NCBI GenBank assembly: GCA_029255685.2
Contig: CM055315.2
Coordinates: 56,267,181-56,331,180, forward strand
From: Silene conica
Lineage: Eukaryota > Streptophyta > Magnoliopsida > Caryophyllales > Caryophyllaceae
Direction of reading: 5' to 3'
Length of the DNA stretch: 64,000 nt
Shown: positions 1 to 12,196 of the stretch, piece by piece
Layout of the letters: each line of letters begins with the position of its first letter
Position numbering within the stretch: position 1 is the first letter of the stretch
Position numbers and translations under genes: made by a program
The notes under the pieces: model-generated
What the model was told of the DNA's origin: nothing
What the model saw: only the letters and a program-made list of their open reading frames with translations
Database searches by the model: none

Positions 1-167
1 TAGGTAACACAAATAAGACATAAATAACAGTAGAACCGTATCCTCCTCCATCTCCATTTCATTCAATCATCCTCCACGCCTCCATCACTCCACACCTCCA
101 TCACACCACACCACCATCACACCGCACCTCCCATGGCCATATCACAACACTACTACAATTCCCTTAC

Positions 168-206
168 CTTTGCGACGCTTTTTGGTCGACGCTTCTACAA
201 GCGTCA
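168..206. repeat. CACTA left subterminal GACGC repeats
   Basis: Two GACGCTT words and one inverted AAGCGTC lie within 40 bp of the left terminus. They match the word that dominates the right end. In CACTA elements such subterminal arrays bind the element-encoded DNA-binding protein; that role is inferred here from family knowledge. Confidence 0.75.
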
Positions 207-2780
207 ACCCATTTTCCCCCTTAATATCCACTTTAATAATAAAATAATCATTATTACTTAAAAAAACCGCTCAACCGCTCTCAAAATAAATCCAATGCGC
301 TTTACTTTATAGTTTTTCCCAAAAACTCAAACCAAGCACGCGTTCAACTGTCCGTTCATCTACCCCATTCGTTTTCCCTAATTCGTTTTCCCTAATTTGT
401 TTTTATTCATCGTCTCCTTCATCATTCTTCAACTCATCAATTCAATTTTCCCAAAATTTCTCAATTAACTATGTAATGAAAACCTAATTCATGTACTGTC
501 CATATTTCTCAATTACTCGCCAGTAGTGAATTGCCCTCCTCGTTAATCATCATCGTCATCAGCTAAATAGGTAAGTAATTAATCAAAACTGTATGAGCGC
601 TTTTATTTAATCGTCATCGTCATCAGCTAATTCATCTACTGTCTAACTTTCTCAGTTAGGTATATTGGAATAATTTTCGTTAATCTTCTTTGTTGTTTCA
701 ATGAACTAGAGGGATATGTGAATATGACATCGAATATGTGTTTGCTTTGTGTATTGTTCATGGTTGTTTTAGCCGGGTTTGTAATTGAAACTAGGATTAT
801 GATATTATAGACTTCTATGATGGCGCCTTCTTTTACTGTGGGGCTGTTGAACTCTGACATTCTTGTTCTATTTTTGTCAAGCAAATTTGGTAGTGTGTGC
901 ATCTCTTAGCCTTGGTTGTGCAAAAATAAGGCTAAGGACTACCATCATCTATCCAAAACTTTCCCTAATGTCTCATGATATCATTTACATTATTGATCAG
1001 GAATAGGCTGTCTGCTCTTCATGGCATGGATGCTTTTGGTTAGAATATGTTAGAGACTTACTGTCTAAAACTAATGCATTATGATCTGGCAGTTTGATTA
1101 TAGAACTTGTTTATTCTATCATTCCCCATGATAACCAGCCACAGGCTAATATTGTTTGTTTACTTGGGGATACTGGCCGTGTTGGGTTAAATGACTTCGT
1201 TTTGTGATACTATAGAATTTGTTTACTTGTTGATACTATAGAATTTGTTTAATTGGTGTTACTATAGATTTCATTTACTTGGGGATACTATGGAATTTGT
1301 TTATTCTATCCTTCCCCATGATAACCGTATTATAAAGATATTTGTATCTTTAAAATAAGTCGTGCACTACATGTCTTCTGATGCTCTAAGATGTTATAGT
1401 TAGACCCGGTAGATAAATACAATCTTATGTAATGTAATAGGCTCGCTAACGGCTACCTTACGCTATGGTTCGTAGTGTCTTTCTTACCAGTCGACTAGCT
1501 TCTTCTTTCTATCCCCTCCCCTTGTTTGTTAGTAGAGTCTATTTATCCTTGGCAGTAAGAGATTCTTTCAGACCGCGATTTGCCTTCAGATTGGTATTTT
1601 TGGTTTCTTCACGGTCATCTCCCACTCAGGCGTTTTCCTCTCCTTTTAGTCGAGCCTTCTCCTCTGATTGAAAGAAAGAAGTGTCAACCTAGCATTCCTC
1701 CTTGTATTATAAGAACTTTTAACCTTTCTCATTTCTTCTCAGGATTCGTGACTTCTTACCAACATACTGGAATATGCTCTTTGCGGGGCCTTTCTTAGTG
1801 TGCAACTACTTCATTGCTTACCACCCTTACTTTATGGATAGGTTCGACCAAACTCTTCTCTGTAAAGAGCTTTCGCAGCATGGGAGGCTACACCACTAAA
1901 GTGAGTGCTGCTTTCTGCTATATTTTCTAGGTTTGCACCAACCCTTTCTCGAGTGCATCCGTTGGAAAAATTTCCTTAAACAAGTAGTGTGTATGCTGAT
2001 GTCAACAGGTTAGCCAACACCTTCCTTCTATTTTTTTTTCCTCTTCTGTAGATTTGGGCTATTACCAGAATTAGATCTTAAACAACAGGTGTGAAGCTAG
2101 ATAGAGATATCATCTAAGTCAATAAGACGACATCAAAGCAAGAACGTAAACTATTGTATGGAAGAACGCTCTCCTAGTTAACAAGGTCTCATATCTACAT
2201 AATAGTAGACCAAAGATGAAGAACAAGCACAAGACATCCGTCTATTAAATAAGTAGCAGCTAAAGCACTGGACCATCCCACATGTACCTCCCTTACTGCT
2301 GGAAGCCATGAAGACCTATAATCTAGAGCAGCGCGCCTACCCGGTCTGCTTAGCCTTTCCCTCTTGCTTGCTGGACTAGGGCTGAAATAGCCTGGTGGTC
2401 TGGTGCTCTCAAAATAATGCATTATGATCTGTTAGTTTGACAATAGCATTTTTTTATTCTAATGGTGAGTCTTGAGTTTTTCCATTTCAAGTGAAGGCAT
2501 ACACTCACCATTCTTTGGCTGTAGAATATAACGTAATGACGTGAAAATGTTCTCTCTTTGGATTTCTACTATAGTGAAGTAGCAGTGACTCGGTGCATTT
2601 TATGCTGAGGTTGATCTTGTAGATTTTGATTTGATCTTTAAAGTTAAACAGTTATATGTCATACTCCTTAGCTTATTACAGGACTTGATGCTGTAATAAA
2701 TTAAGCAGAGGACTTGATGCTGTAATAAGTTAAGTCAGACTGCATATGCTAACAGAGGAATGATATCCCTGATATTACAG

Positions 2781-3172
2781 GACTTGATGCTGGTCTAAAG
2801 CCAGTTATCAATCTCAAGGTACGTCTCCAACACAAACAATATTCTTTATAAAATGCGCTTTTCTATGCCAAACTAATGTCTGATTGTCTTAAACATGAAA
2901 GGTTATATGGTAGGAAATGGACTTACCGATGAGATAATTGACGGGAATGCTCTGGTACCATTTGCGCATGGTATGGGCTCAATTTCAGATGATCTATACA
3001 ATGAAAACGCTCCTGTCATCAGTTAAATTTATTCTCCGTTAGTTCATAACATTCTTAGGCTAAGTGTATAATAAAATCTCATCTTCTTTAGAACGTCAGT
3101 AATCACTGTCAAGGGAACTACTATAATCTGACCTCTCAGGATTGTGAAAACTTGCTCTCAAAAGTTGATGAG
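2781..3172 (+). pseudogene. Captured serine carboxypeptidase-like (SCPL) gene fragment
   Basis: Three exon-like blocks can be read. Block 2781-2818 gives LDAGLKPVINLK and ends at a GT donor. Block about 2901-3005 gives GYMVGNGLTDEIID followed by GNALVPFAHGMG. Block 3092-3172 gives CQGNYYN, then a conserved Cys, and ends LSKVDE before a GTAATT donor. This order and spacing is the family S10 segment that follows the catalytic serine (GYMVGNG, then the FAHGMG region). The catalytic Ser, Asp and His regions are absent. The acceptor before the second block looks degraded. The piece lies in a CACTA element, so it is a transduplicated fragment and not a functional gene. Short copies of GGACTTGATGCTG at about 2680-2730 suggest local duplication after capture. 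Confidence 0.8.
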
Positions 3173-3289
3173 GTAATTCATACTGCTTAACTTATTTCCA
3201 GAAAACTAATTATATACAGGATTGGAAAGCAACATTATCGTTTCTATGCATCCATTGCTTTGAATATTGAGATATCAGTTGTATGTCAG

Positions 3290-3452
3290 GTTGACGTCGA
3301 CAAACTCGTGCGCTTCCTGCGTTTGCATCTTACAGCTATGGTTTTGTCGTCTAAAAAAGATGAAGCTATGTTGAGATATTTATTATCTGCTCTCCACCTT
3401 TTACATTCATTTTGTAAAATAGTTTCACGATACCCAAAGCTTGAACATGTTA
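3290..3452 (+). pseudogene. Captured exon fragment, possibly nodulin-homeobox (NDX)-like
   Basis: After a TCAG acceptor-like site, an open exon reads VDVDKLVRFLRLHL, then SSKKDEAMLRYLL, LLHSF and RYPKLEHV. The leucine-rich pattern and the LLHS...PKLE spacing recall a conserved N-terminal part of plant nodulin homeobox (NDX) proteins. This is recalled from memory and was not searched. The frame continues to 3529 without recognisable similarity. It lies 117 bp downstream of the carboxypeptidase fragment in the same orientation, as expected when a CACTA element collects pieces of several genes. It could instead belong to another plant gene. Confidence 0.4.
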
Positions 3453-5029
3453 ATACTTATGTCAACATCTGTGTTAATTATCTCAATTTCAATTTCATGC
3501 TAATAGCCTTACATGTTACAGGAAGATAAATGTTCCTGACTTTGTGAATTAGAAAAGAGCTATGTTATATGCCAAAATATGAGAGAAACGGCCCAAAACG
3601 TTTTTCCGTCATTACTTCTTTTTTCTCGTTTCAAGTTTTAGTCTTGTGGTTGTTCGGGATTCTTTTGTCCTTTACCTTGGTACATATGAGCTGACTTTAA
3701 TTTTCGTGAACTTAGGCATTGTTCTTTGCGTATGTCAGTTCTGGAAATCACTTCTTATTTTTTTATGTTAATCGCTTTAGTTATTGCCACTCTTACTGAG
3801 GTTGACCGTTGATGGCAGGGACTTCGTAATATTTACTGACTGTTTGTTGCACTTGTGTTTGTGCACTGAGCAGGTATGTTTTCTGCACATTCTTTTGTTG
3901 ACAAATTAGGTTTGATATTTCTTCTTGCCCTCCAATAATTGCTTCTTTATGCACATTTTACTTCTTTTGAAGCTACAATACCTAAAACAACAGAAGGCGG
4001 GCTGGGTAATGTGTAGTAATTAAAGCATAACATGGTTGGTAATGTTTTTTAAGAGAATTTATTGTATGCGATTATGTATGATGTAATGGAGAAAAAATGA
4101 TTACTTGATAATAAACGTGATTGTTGTGATTTTCTCTTTACTATTAATTGGAGTTTATGTATCATATCTATCATCATCTTTGATATCTATATCGTCACAA
4201 GCTGCATGTTCTTCTTGCTCACAACTTTCTTCCTCTTCTGCCTCATATTCTGACACCAAAACACAACACTTTGTTTTGTTTCTCCCTTGTAGGTATTACC
4301 TGTGGAATCATGTAGCTTACAGAAGCCCAATTTTCTGTTTCTACTTCAGCTACTTCAGAAACAGGTTCAGCAACGCTCAAGGGCTGCAATAACATGCCGT
4401 GTTCAACATTCATTATATAATGTTCCTTCTCAAAACTTGAAGCCGAGTATAACCTTGACTTGACACCAACAAAGGCCATGATTGCATTTTAGAGAAGAAA
4501 CATGGACTTCCTGTTCAGGATCTGGGTGAAAAGAGGCAGGAGGAACGTTGAAAAGAATAAGTATAAGAATGTAGAAAAGAGAGTTGAGTAAACAAGGTCA
4601 CAAGGATAGAGGATATAAATGTTGAAAGGAGTAGAACCAATGTCTTGGTGAAGAATATTTTATCCCAGCAGCAATCTTATTTCATCGGACTCGACAAATG
4701 GTGGTGGTGCATCGAGATGAGATGAGCGAGCAAATCTGGAATTCACCTTTTGTCGTAGATTATTTAATCTTTCGGGACATTTTTTTTGCGGGGAAACATT
4801 TTTATTGTTCGTATGAACGAAGCAATTATAATAGTTTTTTTGAACTTTAAAATATGTAATTTGATAATGCAATTTTAATTTATGCAATATGATTTAGTTT
4901 TGGTATATAGTATTGTCATATTAATTCATAATTTTATTTCTCGTAATCTATATAACTATTAATTAATTCAATCGCGTATTGACAAATAAAAGTTGTAGCT
5001 GTATCTAGTGTCTTTTTCCAATATTGGAA

Positions 5030-5250
5030 AAGCGTCGAGAAGTTAAGAGTTTTGACGCAAAAAAGTGTTGAGAAAGACTAACACTTAAAGGCGTCGTGGC
5101 TCTTGACACCAAAAAGCGTCGCCATGGTCGACAACAAAAAGCGTCAGAAAATCTCGACGCCTCAAATACTGACGCTTTATGAAGCGTCGAGAATTAAACT
5201 GCCGACGCTTAAAAGCGTCGAAAATTGACCAAAAAAGCGTCGAAAAGAGA
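5030..5250. repeat. CACTA right subterminal GCGTC repeat array
   Basis: About a dozen GCGTC or GACGC words in both orientations are packed into 220 bp before the right terminus, many as AAAAGCGTCG. The density is far above the surrounding AT-rich sequence. This is the probable transposase-accessory binding region. Confidence 0.82.
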
Positions 5251-5917
5251 CAGGATGTGTTGTAGTGCAAGTCCCATATCACAAAACCCAATATCACAAG
5301 ACCCGTATCACAAGACCCATTTCACACCTCCCGATCTCCACAGTGATCAATAATATTAATACGATCCACAGTACAGTAATAATCAATTATATCAAACTCG
5401 TAATACGCATCACTTACACATTTCATGTCATAACATGAATCATAATATATTTCCCCTACCTCAATTGCGGATTGACAACCGAACAGCTGCTAGAAATGTT
5501 CCATTTTGAACAGTCGAACTCAGTTCCTATAATAGTATTGAATATCAATTTCTACTCAGACAATTAAACAATTATTCGATCATGTTCATAATTGATTTAC
5601 TTATCACACATTGTAAATATACACATCAACACACTCATATACATGCCAATCAATATTAACTAATTATACATATCAATTATCCTTAGCCAAATATAAAATT
5701 ACTAATTATAGACTTACTATAGATAGACTTACCAAATATAGCATAAAGTCAAATAATCAATTATTACTAAATCAATAACAATAACAATATAAATAATTAG
5801 TAGTCATCACAATATTCCTTAATAATATAATAACCATAAATTTCTAAAAAGATATAAGTAATAACAATAATAACATAAATAACACATTATCATATAATTA
5901 TAACTCATAACAACAAT

Positions 5918-5962
5918 AATAATACAACTAATAATAATAATATTATTAATAATAATAATATT

Positions 5963-5992
<30 letters not shown>
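5918..5992. repeat. AAT microsatellite in LARD1 LTR (left copy)
   Basis: An (AAT)n tract with small ATT interruptions. It is longer than its counterpart in the right LTR, which places the length change after insertion. Leu- and Tyr-rich reading frames over this tract are artefacts. Confidence 0.9.
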
Positions 5993-5996
<4 letters not shown>

Positions 5997-7313
5997 CATA
6001 AAAATAATAAGAATAATAAGAATAACCATAGCTATTATCAAAGACGTGACAACAACATAGTAACCAACAGCCCTCCGACCAACCCACTTCACAACTCCTT
6101 CGACAACCCTTCCACAGCCCGAACCACCACCACACCACTGTGGTTGAGACCACCGAACCATGGTGCAACAAATGACCCTGACCACCACTCCACACTCGAC
6201 CTGGACAGCCATCGAACTAACCCCAAAACACGCTGGTCACAAACCCAAACCCAGTTCCTGTACTTACCCGTGTTACCACCCTCCTTACACACACCCCTAA
6301 CCACCTGCCAACACCACCACCGCCATAACTAAGCACTACCCACGACACCCTACACTACCCATGACACCCTGGTGGCAACCACCAAGCCTCGACACCACCA
6401 TACCACCCACAACCAACCTTACAAAATCCCTGCCCAGAAACACTCTTCTGAAACCGACACCCTAACAACTCCTGTACCCCCAACGAGTCTCGTTCTAACA
6501 CCCTCACGACACCCCCATAACCGCCACAAGAACCACCAGAACACTCCCTTGACTGCAACCAACAACTAGACCAAAAGCCCATAACTGACACAACCTATAA
6601 CTCTTTCATAAACAACCACAAACATTCACGTTCAGCAATGCAATCTGTAACAGAACACGAAATGACTCTGACATGGTGGTTTAGCCACCACGTACGACGG
6701 TCACAGAGACCAACGGCGACCACCCACTGATCCAAAATTGACTAGTGAACTTCATAGATTAAAGATAAACAAAGATCTGCTCATAACAACACGATTATAC
6801 AAAAAAAACACGAATTGAAACTGAGCAGGAAAACTGAAAAAACAGAGAGGCAGTGCGCGTACCCTACTTTAGACACCAATCGAGCCACCAAGGACCACCC
6901 TAAACCACCAACTGATCCCTCCTTCTTGAACTATGATGTGTCGGCTGTGAGATGATGTGAGAGTGGGAGGCGCTTTAGGTTTAGGGTTAGGTTTTCGAGG
7001 AGCTTATATGTATGGGCAGCAGATAGAATTTGTTGTGGTTTGAGCAGTGGAGTGATGTGTCGAGTTGGGCTGTTTTACCCATAACACGCACCTCGAGGCC
7101 CAACCGACACCCTTGCACGCATCCCTAAACCTTAAAGCACAACTAGTGCGTGACACGATACTAAAACCCGTACCCGACACTTCACTATTCTTATACAAAA
7201 TACAAGAAACGTAAGCGATAAACTAATTATCGATCTAAAACGTTCAACTAATTATCACACGTTAAAGTAATATAATACAAATGAATAAAATAGAATACGA
7301 TACAATACGGAGT

Positions 7314-7669
7314 ATTACAACCTTCCCCTCTTAAAATGAACTTCGTCCCGAAGTTCACCATTCCATGGTCAACAAACTGGTTATCATATAACATCAAATA
7401 CTAATAAAGTACTTCAAAACACGAGTTGTCACATTCTAACCTCCTTAAAAAAAACTTTGTCCCCAAAGTTTAACGTATAACTAAGTTAAAGGACACCTCA
7501 CGGAACACAATTAAAATAAAAATTGCACAACAGAAGTAAACAAGATTATCAAATGTATTCAACAATCACAACATACCAAATAACCATGTCATAACAACAA
7601 GCCATACCATAAAATCATTAAGATTTTACAATCCTATCCTCCTTAAAACATGGTTACGTCCCCGTAACC
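7314..7669 (-). repeat. Triplicated hairpin plus polypurine module, LARD1 3' end
   Basis: Three modules occur at 7314-7356, 7427-7471 and 7623-7669. Each combines a TTACA-like or CACATT LTR-edge word, a pyrimidine run containing TTAAAA, and a perfect short inverted repeat around GTCCC: GAACTTCG/CGAAGTTC, AAACTTTG/CAAAGTTT and GGTTACG/CGTAACC. In element sense the order is hairpin, TTTTAAG plus purine tract, then an LTR-start-like word. The copy touching the LTR is the true polypurine tract (7320-7332). The same three modules occur in LARD2. Confidence 0.75.
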
Positions 7670-10600
7670 TCAGTATAAAGTTTCTAGACCGCAAAACAAT
7701 ATATCCACCTCAATATCTATTTCAAACTCAGGACAGAACTCAACAACCAAGGTCATACTGGTCCGTAGACACAACGTGGCACAACGGCCTAATAACTCAT
7801 AACTCAAACCAGCAACCAATTCTCATCCCCGTCTCGATATCAATATTGTCAAATATTTCATTTAAGAAATTTTATACCGAACCGACCTTATCAAATCAAT
7901 CTCATCAGTACTTACCTTCAAAGTCCATTGACGTACTTGTATACCTACTCATCATTCCACTTATTCATAAAACACGAACGCGTACGCCATAAAACATGAA
8001 CTTGTACATAACTCAGACTAATCAATTACTAACAACCAAAAGAACTATCACATCAATAGAAAATTTTAACCATCAGAATAAAAGGACAACTGCTAATATT
8101 CAACTCAAATCAGTACTCAAAAGAGGCTCATCAACTATCATATAACATATAACCTCGAACAATAATAAAGTATTAGGGTCGGTAGGGGCATGTTACGCAG
8201 TAAAACAGGTTCGGAATAGGTAACACTTACACACCCATGAAATTTCAACGCAAGCCAGTATTTACAACTACATAAATAATCAAGAAAACTCATAGTTCCT
8301 AAATGACAATTTAAAAGGTTTCATGTTCATAACCATATTTTGAAGCAAAACCATATTTAGGAAAAGACATAGCGCGTAATTAAACATGGAACATGGACAT
8401 GCCTCACAAGATATTCATAATTCTTAGACTTCGTAAGATCGTTTAACATTCCCAGATATCAATTAGGCAGTATATTTCACTTAGGTACATTCCCGTCCAC
8501 TCATATTACATCTTTTATCATGGAGCTATTATTATACATGATCTGCATAATAAGAGATCTATACGATGCGCAGCAATTAACATTCAAGCCGGTTTTCATC
8601 TACACATAGCTACAGGATTGTCATTTGCATACAATCATCATAATTATCAAACATCAAGCTTTTTCCTTGTTTATTACCTTGAAAATATTTTGAAATGTTT
8701 GGAGCAATAAAAGGTAGTTTGTGACAGTTATAAACTCAATTCAGGACAATCTTACCATCTACAACTCAGATTTAAGACTACCTGGAGGCATTCCGATTCT
8801 TCTTTTCTAGGACATTGTTCTTGTTCCTCATGACTTATGAAAACTTGAACGATAGAGGTAACGAATTCACAAGACTAGTACTTCATATTTCACATGTCAA
8901 CTAATTAATAACTCAAACTAGTATGGTCAGACTTTTAAACAAAGCAAATGCAATTCAGTTTGTGACATAAAAATATACATGAAGGTGTTATAAAGGTTAG
9001 TGTCTCAACAATCTAGACAACGGTATAATATAAATATATGAAAGAACGTCAACACTTTTAACATCGTTCAAAATGATTTCCATTACGCATAATAATCAGA
9101 TTGCTTTATCATGCTAATAAGCTTACCAGTTAAATTTCATTCTACGACTTGGCAAGACTCTCCTCTGATAACATAATTTTGACATCACATACGAACGTCA
9201 CACAATTAGTTTGAGGTCGTAATACTAGACAGTAAGAGTGTAGGTATAATTGAAACTATTCTATATTAAATTTGATGATGTAAACAAGGTTACGCTATCA
9301 TATAATGAGGTTCATATTCATGTCATATGCCTACTATTCATGTTATTAGTTTCATAACAGGATATCACGTAGTAACATCACAAAATTCACATTTGATTAA
9401 CCTTTATATGAAGCTTACATAAATCACAATTTCACCATTTAAATATTATGTAGCAACTTGTAAAAAGCATAATTACATAACGACTCGATAAGATTTACAT
9501 GGCTTATCATTTTGAAAACGCTTACGAATGTCCTAAACAGTGGAGTTGAAATTTTACATAAAATTAAACACGCTTTAAATGACTTGCTTTACAACATGGA
9601 TTTAACGGGACTATGCAGTAGCAATCTGACCATTGTCAACTAAAAGATTTATTTATCCCAATATATAACTCATATTAGCATGAAACAAAAGCATTGTAAA
9701 ACCAACTTAGAAGGTTATCATACATAAAATTTTCATACTCATATTTGGAACACATGTAAAATGACAGCTAGTACAAACCAGGTAACATTCTGAAAGAAAT
9801 TTATTAAAATTTTGTTTCCTTTGCAAATTTACATTACTACATCGAAACTCAACCTTTCTTATTCCAAAACACGTTGACGATCATTTAAGGCATATATATA
9901 TCACCCTATACCATATTAACATTCAGTCGACATTTCATTTGCAGTTGTCATCTAAAACACAGTAAAGGTTTTTAAAAAAAAAGAAAATAGGATCAACTAA
10001 ATAACTTGATAGTTATACATGTATATCTAAATAAATTAGTTTCCACCATCACACGATCACATCTTATCCAAGTATGGAAATATAAACTAGGGACTACTAT
10101 GAGGTCCCTTATTGATTACTAACTTCATACCGAACTTAAATGTGCACAGTAGGCATAAAATTTTAAATACGATATATACCATACATGACTATATACATTC
10201 ATGGCTTAGAGCAACATATTCCACATATCACTAGACATGAATTACTAAGGCAATTAGTAGAATAATAACAATCATAAATCTCAAAGCCCGTTCACATTTG
10301 CATAGTAAACCAAACAGTAAACTCTTGCAAAGTATAAGGCATGCAAATAAGAGATGTCAAACCGGTTCGGTCTACTAGCTTTACCCATAAGGCTTAACTT
10401 GGTTCGACATCCTTTAACGACATAGCATAGCTGGCTCTACTAACCATTCCAGTCAATCATGATCATATCTCTCCTACATCTAACCTCTTAGGTAGTTATA
10501 GCTTATGGTGCCCCTATCGCCAACTCATTACTCATATCCTTATACTATACCTCTACCTAAGGGTTCAGGGATCAGGAAGCCGCATGCATATCATCATATA

Positions 10601-10988
10601 ATTAATAAGTCGCAACTCGTGCCATTCATACACTAAAATTTCACTCAATTATTCAAATAAGTTAGCATGCCAATATCAACCATATTCTTTCGTTTCACAT
10701 CGTTAACCATGTATCACATCATGACTAACCTCATTCCGCCCCTGCAAAACTGTTAGCACAAGATAACTAGGTCACTATATAATCTACCCCACTCTTCAAT
10801 TACTCTCATTGGGTTCCTGAGACAGAACAGAAAGGGCCCAGGTTTGGTGTGAGGGGGCCCCTAACTCATCCCGTTCCTTTTTGGGGCTCCTATCAGTCCC
10901 ATCTCGGGGTTCATTTTATTTGACTCTTCCTACGTTCATTATTATTCATTTGGTTTAGGCCTGAGGATCGTTCGCTCTGATACCACTT
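7320..10988 (-). other. LARD1 internal region, no coding capacity seen
   Basis: About 3.67 kb of AT-rich sequence with no frame over 100 codons and no gag or pol motif recognised in any frame. Blocks near both ends are alignable to the LARD2 interior, for example around 7440-7520 versus 43640-43710 and 10800-10990 versus 46760-46970. The shared parts are therefore family sequence and not captured host DNA. The GGGCCC-rich block near 10840-10880 is conserved in LARD2. Confidence 0.75.
10974..10985 (-). other. LARD1 primer-binding site (tRNA-iMet type)
   Basis: The complement of GCTCTGATACCA is TGGTATCAGAGC, the sequence that pairs with the 3' end of plant initiator tRNA-Met. It sits 3 bp inside the right LTR and sets the element orientation. 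Confidence 0.9.
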
Positions 10989-12162
10989 TGTAACACCCCC
11001 ATTTATTAAAGAGCCTTTAGCAAGACATTCTCAAATAAATAGGACTGTTACCATCCCGGTATATCCGAGGTAGTGAATAACGAGGTAAACAAACCAAAGT
11101 ACTTTATATAAAATACTGATTAAATTAAACTTGGTATTACAACAACTACAAGGTCCAAACTTGATAAAATAAAAGTACAACTGACGATATCTAAATGTGA
11201 TCTAACTCTAAGTAGGTCCATGCCATGTCTCTCTCCATGCCCAAGCTCCTAATCCATCTGTCACTGACCTGTAAAATCTACTCCCCATTCCGGATCATCG
11301 TAGGTGTCACACGAATACACAGGGTCAACCGCGAGGTTGACTAGGTAACACAAATAAGACATAAATAACAGTAGAACCGTATCCTCCTCCATCTCCATTT
11401 CATTCAATCATCCTCCACGCCTCCATCACTCCACACCTCCATCACACCACACCACCATCACACCGCACCTCCCATGGCCATATCACAAGTCCCATATCAC
11501 AAAACCCAATATCACAAGACCCGTATCACAAGACCCATTTCACACCTCCCGATCTCCACAGTGATCAATAATATTAATACGATCCACAGTACAGTAATAA
11601 TCAATTATATCAAACTCGTAATACGCATCACTTACACATTTCATGTCATAACATGAATCATAATATATTTCCCCTACCTCAATTGCGGATTGACAACCGA
11701 ACAGCTGCTAGAAATGTTCCATTTTGAACAGTCGAACTCAGTTCCTATAATAGTATTGAATATCAATTTCTACTCAGACAATTAAACAATTATTCGATCA
11801 TGTTCATAATTGATTTACTTATCACACATTGTAAATATACACATCAACACACTCATATACATGCCAATCAATATTAACTAATTATACATATCAATTATCC
11901 TTAGCCAAATATAAAATTACTAATTATAGACTTACTATAGATAGACTTACCAAATATAGCATAAAGTCAAATAATCAATTATTACTAAATCAATAACAAT
12001 AACAATATAAATAATTAGTAGTCATCACAATATTCCTTAATAATATAATAACCATAAATTTCTAAAAAGATATAAGTAATAACAATAATAACATAAATAA
12101 CACATTATCATATAATTATAACTCATAACAACAATAATAATACAACTAATAATAATAATATT

Positions 12163-12196
<34 letters not shown>

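Larger units (their letters stand above)
148..5267. mobile_element. CACTA (En/Spm-type) transposon with captured gene fragments
   Basis: The termini read CACTACTACAA at 148 and TTGTAGTG at 5267, which are inverted and of CACTA type. A 3-bp duplication CAA lies at 145-147 and 5268-5270. The uninterrupted site is visible in the other LTR of the host element near 11490, with a single CAA, so the insertion boundary is exact. Both ends carry clusters of GCGTC/GACGC words, the usual architecture of transposase-binding subterminal repeats. No transposase-like frame is present; the longest ORFs are below 100 codons, so the element is non-autonomous. It carries exon fragments of a serine carboxypeptidase-like gene and of a second putative gene. 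The stretches 210-2780 and 3453-5025 contain nothing else I can recognise. Confidence 0.92.
1..7319 (-). repeat. LARD1 3' LTR (partial, interrupted by CACTA element)
   Basis: Bases 1-147 and 5268-7319 align without a gap to 11342-13518 once the CACTA element and one copy of its CAA duplication are removed. The LTR ends GTATTACA at 7319. In element sense this is the downstream LTR, because the purine tract lies immediately to its right. The first 353 bp of the LTR, counted from the TGTAACACC end, lie outside the window. Short peptides that can be read here come from the AAT repeat and are not credible genes. Confidence 0.88.

Noticed and set aside
4105..4479. Opposing small frames in the CACTA element as a transposase remnant
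   Set aside because: Low-complexity Ser/acidic composition and no recognisable transposase motif.
5905..6212. Leu/Tyr-rich minus-strand reading frames over the AAT repeat (and the copies at 12123-12412)
   Set aside because: They are produced by an AAT microsatellite inside an LTR and are interrupted in the sister copy by length changes; not genes.
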